This document shows positions 59,116-64,000 of a stretch of DNA of 64,000 nucleotides, piece after piece. How positions within the stretch are numbered: position 1 is the first letter of the stretch; each line of letters opens with the position of its first letter. The stretch covers positions 123,822,719 through 123,886,718 of the forward strand of contig NC_080420.1 in assembly GCF_029873635.1 (NCBI RefSeq), given 5' to 3'. The stretch comes from Malania oleifera (taxonomy: Eukaryota; Streptophyta; Magnoliopsida; Santalales; Ximeniaceae). The translations under genes were made by a program, and so were the position numbers. The notes beneath the pieces are model-generated. The model was given only the letters and a program-made list of their open reading frames with translations, had not been told where the DNA came from and did not search any database.

Positions 59116-60054
59116 CTCCATTCGCCGTTGCCGTCATTTCTACCGGAGCGGATCAGTGGTAGGAGCGGCGTAAGCGTATTCCATGGGGTAAGCCATTTTT
59201 TCCTTTTTCTTTAATTTCTTACAAAATATAAGCCCAATTGACGAACAAATACAGCCACGAGAATTTAGGGATGATTCTCTACAAGTCTAGCGGAACGAAA
59301 TTCTCGTGGGGGTGTCAGACCAAAACCCTAAATTTGGGATACAGAGTTTATTAAGGGGCTTATTTTTAATTAATTAGTATTAATTTAGAAATGCTAAAAT
59401 ATTAAGCATCTGGGACTGAAGTAGGATTTCTGGAATTTATGACCCGGGTGAGCGCCGCGGGTGTAATTTTGGGACCCCAGGCAAAATTTAGAAAATTAAG
59501 TGGGGATGTTAAATAATAGTTTAAATATTAATTTGAGGTATATGGAGTCTAGGGAAGGCTAGATGAGTATTATTTTGCAGAAATAGATTAATTAATCTAG
59601 GGAAAATGTAAATTGTAGGAGTTAAATTTTGGGCGCTAAAGGGGTGAAATTTTGGGTCCTAACGAATTTCTCAATAGCCAGGTAAGGGAATAAACTAAAG
59701 CAGTTATTTTTCATGCAAATTATTATTAATTATGAGTAAATTTATTTTCAGAAAAGCATATGTTATATTGTTTATTATGAATGAAATGTGCGATTGGGAA
59801 AATACTGCTATGATGATTAAAATATATATGTATGTATGAGATGCCGAAAAATTACGATTTTAGAATATGAAGTATGACTTTTAACAGAATATGTGTGACA
59901 TGAATATTATTTTATGTGAAATGTATTATGATGTGAAAGATTTTACGAACAAAGCATGATTTCAGGTATTATGAAAAGATGAGTTATGTTGTGATGAATT
60001 TGACGAATATATGATAAATGATTTATTTTCAGAATATATATATACCTGAAACGA

Positions 60055-60230
60055 TTTTGGCGCGATGCCATATATTTATGTTATTGGCACGAGGCCGTAT
60101 TTATGTTATCGGTACGAGGCCGTATTTATGTTATCGGCACGAGGCCGTATTTATGATATCGGCGCGAGGCCGTATTTATGCATGATTTCGGCACAAGGCC
60201 GTAATTACTATATTTTCGGCACGAGGCCAT
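60055..60230 (+). repeat. LTR minisatellite, about 28-bp period
   Basis: Six to seven copies of ATCGGCACGAGGCCGTATTT plus ATGTT. Only two degenerate copies occur in the 5' LTR (50935-50990). Confidence 0.9.
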
Positions 60231-61125
60231 AATGATGTTATATATATGATCATGTATTATATGTTACCACAACCAAGATGTCAGTTTAGTTTAGTTCAGG
60301 GGCTCGGTGCCGTAGCTATATGTAGATCAGATATCTACGCTCAGATTAGTGCTAACCATTCCACGAGGAGATGGGAGATGGATAGTTGATGTAGCTTTCA
60401 GTAGAGTGTGGACGTCCACCTGGAAGTCCGGACCAGGGTGTGGTGGGCCCATCGTACTTACAGACATATTTGATTTGGCAGTGGTCAGCCAGCCATTGTC
60501 GAGTCCCACCTTTGGGCTGCACAACCCGTCATAATGGGTAATACATGACACCAGCTAGCTATTCATCTTGGGTTTGTTTTTAGTACTACAATTATAACAG
60601 ATTATTTTATGTATGTTATGATTTATTAACAGATGTGAAAATATATGTTTACCCAGTACGATATGATGATGTTTATAGAATTATGAAATGTACTGTATAC
60701 GTATAAATGCATTAAATATTCATGTTACCACACAACTGTATTTAGTTTATTTTCCCTTACTGAGAAGTGTCTCACCCCCAAACATTAAATGATTTTCAGG
60801 AAATCCAGTGAGACCAGCGGGGCCAGAGCCGCCATTGAGTGATTGGAGCTTCCCTACTAGAAGGGTAAGCATTGAACTAGGATCGAGTGTTTTTGTTATT
60901 TGATCCTAGTGTTATTTTGACTTTTGGAGGTTGTATATAATAACAGTATTTTGATGTTATAGAAAGCTCTGGTATTATGTTTTATGATTGGATGTTTGAG
61001 ATTTTATGTTTACTGCTGCTAGGTTTTCCACTGTGTTTGACAGGTATCCCCGCTATTCTCGGGTTCGGGTTGACCATTTGATCTATTATGTGACATTCTA
61101 TATTAAGAAATTGAGGGACGTTACA

Positions 61126-61792
61126 AAAGCCTTATCAACTAAATCTGAAAAATTCTGAACCTGAAACCCCACCACTAGCTCATAAATTATGCGCCTCAGG
61201 CCGTTTTCAAATTTCCTAGCCTTCCTTACTTCATTCGGGATTAGAAACAGAGCAATCCACGACAATTCAACAAACTTGGCCGCATATTCTCTGATCGTCA
61301 TATTCCCTTGTGTTAGATTAGTAAATTCTTCAATCTTTTCCTCTTTGACAGATGATGGAAAATACCTATAAAAGAATAGCTCCTTTTCTCCCAAGTAAGA
61401 GCTATCTTTACCACCCTTTGATCCTCTAGTAGCTTCACAGAAAGCCACTAGCGCTTTGCATCTTCGGTCATCTTAAAGGCAGCATAACGGACCTTCTACT
61501 CATCCGTGCAGTCAAGTACCTCCAATATCTCTTCTATCTGCTGAACCCAGTTCTCCGCAATCATCGGATCAGGTCCCCCCTCAAAAGTAGGAGGGTTCAA
61601 CCTTATAAATTCCTTGATGCTACTGCCCTTGTCTTTAGTTGGGTAGTTTTGTTCACTGGAATCCTTTCTCATTTCTGCCCTAACCTGCCGAGCTATACCT
61701 CTCAACATCACAGAGGCATCAATTTCCTCTTCACTGGAGGTCTATGAATCATCTCTTCTTTTTGCGTCTACATTCTCATCTCTAGGATTCAT
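61126..61792 (-). pseudogene. gag N-terminal part of the gag-only gypsy element
   Basis: Start ATG at 61792. Contains FIRLNPPTFEGGPDPMIAE, WVQQIEEILEVL, a broken middle, then FFYRYFPSSVKEEKIEEFTN and FENGLRRIIYELV, the order of a chromovirus-like Retrotrans_gag domain. A frame change and stops lie between. It is cut at 61126 by the Tekay element and continues at 49569. Confidence 0.85.
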
Positions 61793-62177
61793 CCTGAAAA
61801 TAGGACAAGAAAGACATAATAATTCCATATCATAACCTCAAACAACATAATCATTAAATTAAATCTAATAAAAATCCAAAATCTCCATATAAGGACCAAT
61901 CTTACAGCTAGAAAACATCATCGTCGATGGATTTACCGTGACTGTTGACTAAATCAGAAAATCACAGAAGTCTGCCAAGGGATTTCTGTCTCCAAGCTAT
62001 AAGACAAAATTCTATACTTCGCTACACCATACCTACTTCTCAACGCCTAACCTACCCATCTCCTATTATTTATCCTAACTCATTTCTATACTTTTGTATA
62101 AATCATCTCTAACCTAATACTCTAATATTTCCATATCCAGACGATGTGAAATTAATCACACTTTCGGCTGGAACATT

Positions 62178-62189
62178 GCTCTGATACCA
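62178..62189 (-). other. Primer-binding site of the gag-only gypsy element
   Basis: Minus-strand TGGTATCAGAGC three bases after the 5' LTR end. Confidence 0.85.
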
Positions 62190-62191
62190 TC

Positions 62192-62836
62192 TGTAATGCC
62201 CCGACCCCCCTAAGTGGGCCCGGAGTGCTACTAATCCCTTCATTTACTTAATAATTCACATGCTAATATCATTTTTGCAGTGGAAAATATAACTAAAATA
62301 TTTCAACAATAATAAAACCAGAGTTTTCTACATCCATCTACATTCTAACATACATCATACATCCATCTGTATTCACATACATATCTCCAAAACATAACCT
62401 ACACCTCCAGTATTCACAAACATCAGTATGTTTTACAACCATCCATTATTCAGAAGACTTAAAACATAAAACATAAAACATAAAACATAAGATATCTACA
62501 TCCCAAAATATTATCAAAATTATACCCTTTTTCCTCCAAAAGTATTATAAAATCTCGAGCTCTCTAAGCTCGATGTCGAGGAGGTCCTAAAAAAAAGAGT
62601 ACATTTATATTTGGGTGAGATACATTTCAGTAAGGGAAAAAATAATATATTAAAACAGTGTGTGGCCAACATGAGTTTATAATCAACATAATATTTAACA
62701 TTTGAAAATCTTTAACATAATTTCTTAAATCATTTTCTGGACCTAATCAACGACATACAAAAGATTTAACCCACGAGGTTACCCAAGGATATGGGTGATT
62801 ACCCGCCCATACAAGTAGCACCCCTCTGCTCTGATA
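62192..62836 (-). mobile_element. 5' LTR (3'-terminal part) of the gag-only gypsy element
   Basis: Starts TGTAATGCCCCGACC as at 46582 and follows that LTR for about 640 bp, including the GAGCTCTCTAAGCTCGATGTCG block, then switches at CTCTGATAC to a PBS-like sequence. Confidence 0.85.
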
Positions 62837-63696
62837 CCATCTGTAACGCCCCAAACCCTTAAAATCGGGTCTGGTGCGTTATACCTGATAATCCATAATC
62901 CATAATATACGCAGCGAAAAACATAAACATAATCTCCATAAAACATAATACTATAATACCAGAGTTTCCTAGTTCTAACTATAAATCATCATTTCGATCC
63001 ATCACCTGTATTTCCATAAATACACACATCTCCAAAACATACCAGTATTTTCACAATCATCCCTTTCTCTACGGACTTAAAACATAAAACATAAAACATA
63101 AAATATTTACATCCCAAAATATTATCAAAATTATACCATTTTTCTCAAAAGTGCTATAACAGCTCGAGCTCTCTAAGCTCGATCTCGTGGAGGTCCTGAA
63201 AAAGATAAATTTGTATTCGGGCAAGACACATCTCAGTAAGGGAAGAAACAATATATTAAAACAGTGTGTGACCAACATGAGTTTATAATCAACATAAAAA
63301 TTAACATCTGCAGATCTTTAACATAATTTCTGAAATCATTTTCTATACATAATCAATCACATGCAAAAGATTTAACCCACGAGATTACCTAAAGATAAAG
63401 GTGATTACTTGCCCATACAAGTAGCACCCCTCTACTCTGATACATTTGGCAACTTGAAGGTCACAATTGAAGCATATCAGGGCACTCACCATACTCAGTA
63501 AGCCCTCAAGTATTAAATTAATCTCGTACTCACATAGTTCATATAAAATTTTATCGGAGAAGGCTTCCAAGAATAGGGAAATCTACCTGCCCATACAAGT
63601 AGTTTCCCTCTGCCCTAACACGTTATGCAGCCTACTGCTACACCTGATACAATCAGGACACTCGCTTTTCTCAGTGAGCCCTCGGGCAAAGAGTTT
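62830..63696 (-). mobile_element. Second, divergent LTR start joined in tandem
   Basis: At 62829-62841 the sequence reads as a reverse PBS (GCTCTGATACCATC) followed by a new LTR start TGTAACGCCCCAAACC at 62842. This 850-bp copy follows the same LTR plan but its first 100 bp belong to a different subfamily. It runs past the point where the first copy broke off (CTCTGATACATTTGGCAAC at 63437) and ends at 63696 in a U repeat. Confidence 0.8.
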
Positions 63697-64000
63697 AGTT
63701 AATGAGTCTAGTTCGCATTTAGTTTTAAAGGATCATTTATTAAATAAAGCATGTCTAAACATTCTAAAACTCAGCTCAGCTCAATTCCGCTCCATTGTAA
63801 CCCTAGGGACAATGACCCTACCAATGTCAGGAAACCTAAACCCTCCCTCTCTTGTCTTTTGATACCTCTCCTTTGTTTTTGTCACTCTCTTGTCTTGTCA
63901 ACCATTAGATAGATATGTCTTAATAAATCCCTCCATTTTTCTCTTTTTATCATTCTTTCTCCAAAGTTATATTGTGATATTTCGTGGAAGAAAGACTTAA
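63692..64000. repeat. U repeat, copy 8, 3' fragment
   Basis: From AGTTTAGTTAATGAGTCTAG through GGGACAATGACCCTACC to CTTTCTCCAAAGTTAT it matches 32779-33050 closely, including the promoter-like segment. The window ends before the ATT tract. Confidence 0.82.

Larger units (their letters stand above)
49570..61125 (+). mobile_element. Complete but inactivated Tekay-type Ty3/gypsy chromovirus
   Basis: TG..CA LTRs, perfect TSD AAAGC (49565-49569 and 61126-61130), tRNA-Met-type PBS, gag-pol with a C-terminal chromodomain-like segment, and a PPT. The 2.3-kb LTRs and the chromodomain motif point to the Tekay/Del chromovirus clade. It is inserted in the gag of the minus-strand gypsy element. LTR copies differ at roughly one base in ten where compared (51061-51310 versus 60311-60560), mostly transitions, so the insertion is not very recent. 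Confidence 0.93.
56950..61125 (+). mobile_element. Tekay 3' LTR, interrupted by a solo LTR
   Basis: About 2427 bp after removing the 1749-bp insertion. Longer than the 5' LTR mainly because its minisatellite at 60055-60230 has about six to seven units instead of two. Confidence 0.9.

Overview
The window is nuclear DNA from a flowering plant, most likely a eudicot. It is AT-rich and almost entirely repetitive, with spliceosomal intron borders, TATA-box LTRs, Ty1/copia and Ty3/gypsy remnants, hAT and Mutator MITEs and a tRNA-derived SINE. I cannot name the species. Only one host gene is clear: a domesticated Mutator transposase of the MUSTANG (MUG) family with an N-terminal PB1 domain, on the minus strand at 11722-14108. 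It reads open over two coding exons (766 aa). A non-coding first exon and a TATA box lie near 15.1 kb.

Layout. 0-4.5 kb: decayed plus-strand copia element with a Mutator-type MITE inserted in its integrase region. 4.5-11.7 kb: single-copy-looking non-coding DNA, partly the 3' flank of MUG. 11.7-15.1 kb: MUG. 15.0-36.5 kb: a family of about 1.2-1.5 kb head-to-tail, non-coding repeat units ('U repeats'), interrupted by nested hAT elements, a SINE, a LINE-like 3' end and a 10.5-kb minus-strand copia-type element (19233-29706). The copia-type element encodes only Gag plus an extra plant-transposon ORF, with no pol, and a foreign solo LTR sits in its 5' LTR. 36.5-46.6 kb: decayed Tat/Ogre-type gypsy element with a deletion between RT and integrase, carrying a solo LTR that itself contains another solo LTR. 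46.6-63.7 kb: minus-strand gypsy element reduced to gag, split by a complete plus-strand Tekay-type chromovirus (49570-61125, TSD AAAGC) whose 3' LTR holds a further solo LTR. 63.7-64 kb: another U-repeat fragment.

Most insertions could be dated relative to one another, because ends (TG..CA or TIRs) and target-site duplications were found by reading across each junction and comparing with an uninterrupted copy. The main unusual points are these. The segment holding the MUG TATA box is shared with every U-repeat unit reaching that part, so either the gene borrowed its promoter from the repeat or the repeat captured the promoter. Two independent pol-less, gag-carrying LTR elements are present. 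Decay of the coding elements is dominated by CAG-to-TAG changes, as expected from methylation of plant CHG/CG cytosines. LTRs of unrelated families carry arrays of the same palindromic TCGTCGACGA motif. No CRISPR, operon or bacterial-type system is present, and none would be expected.
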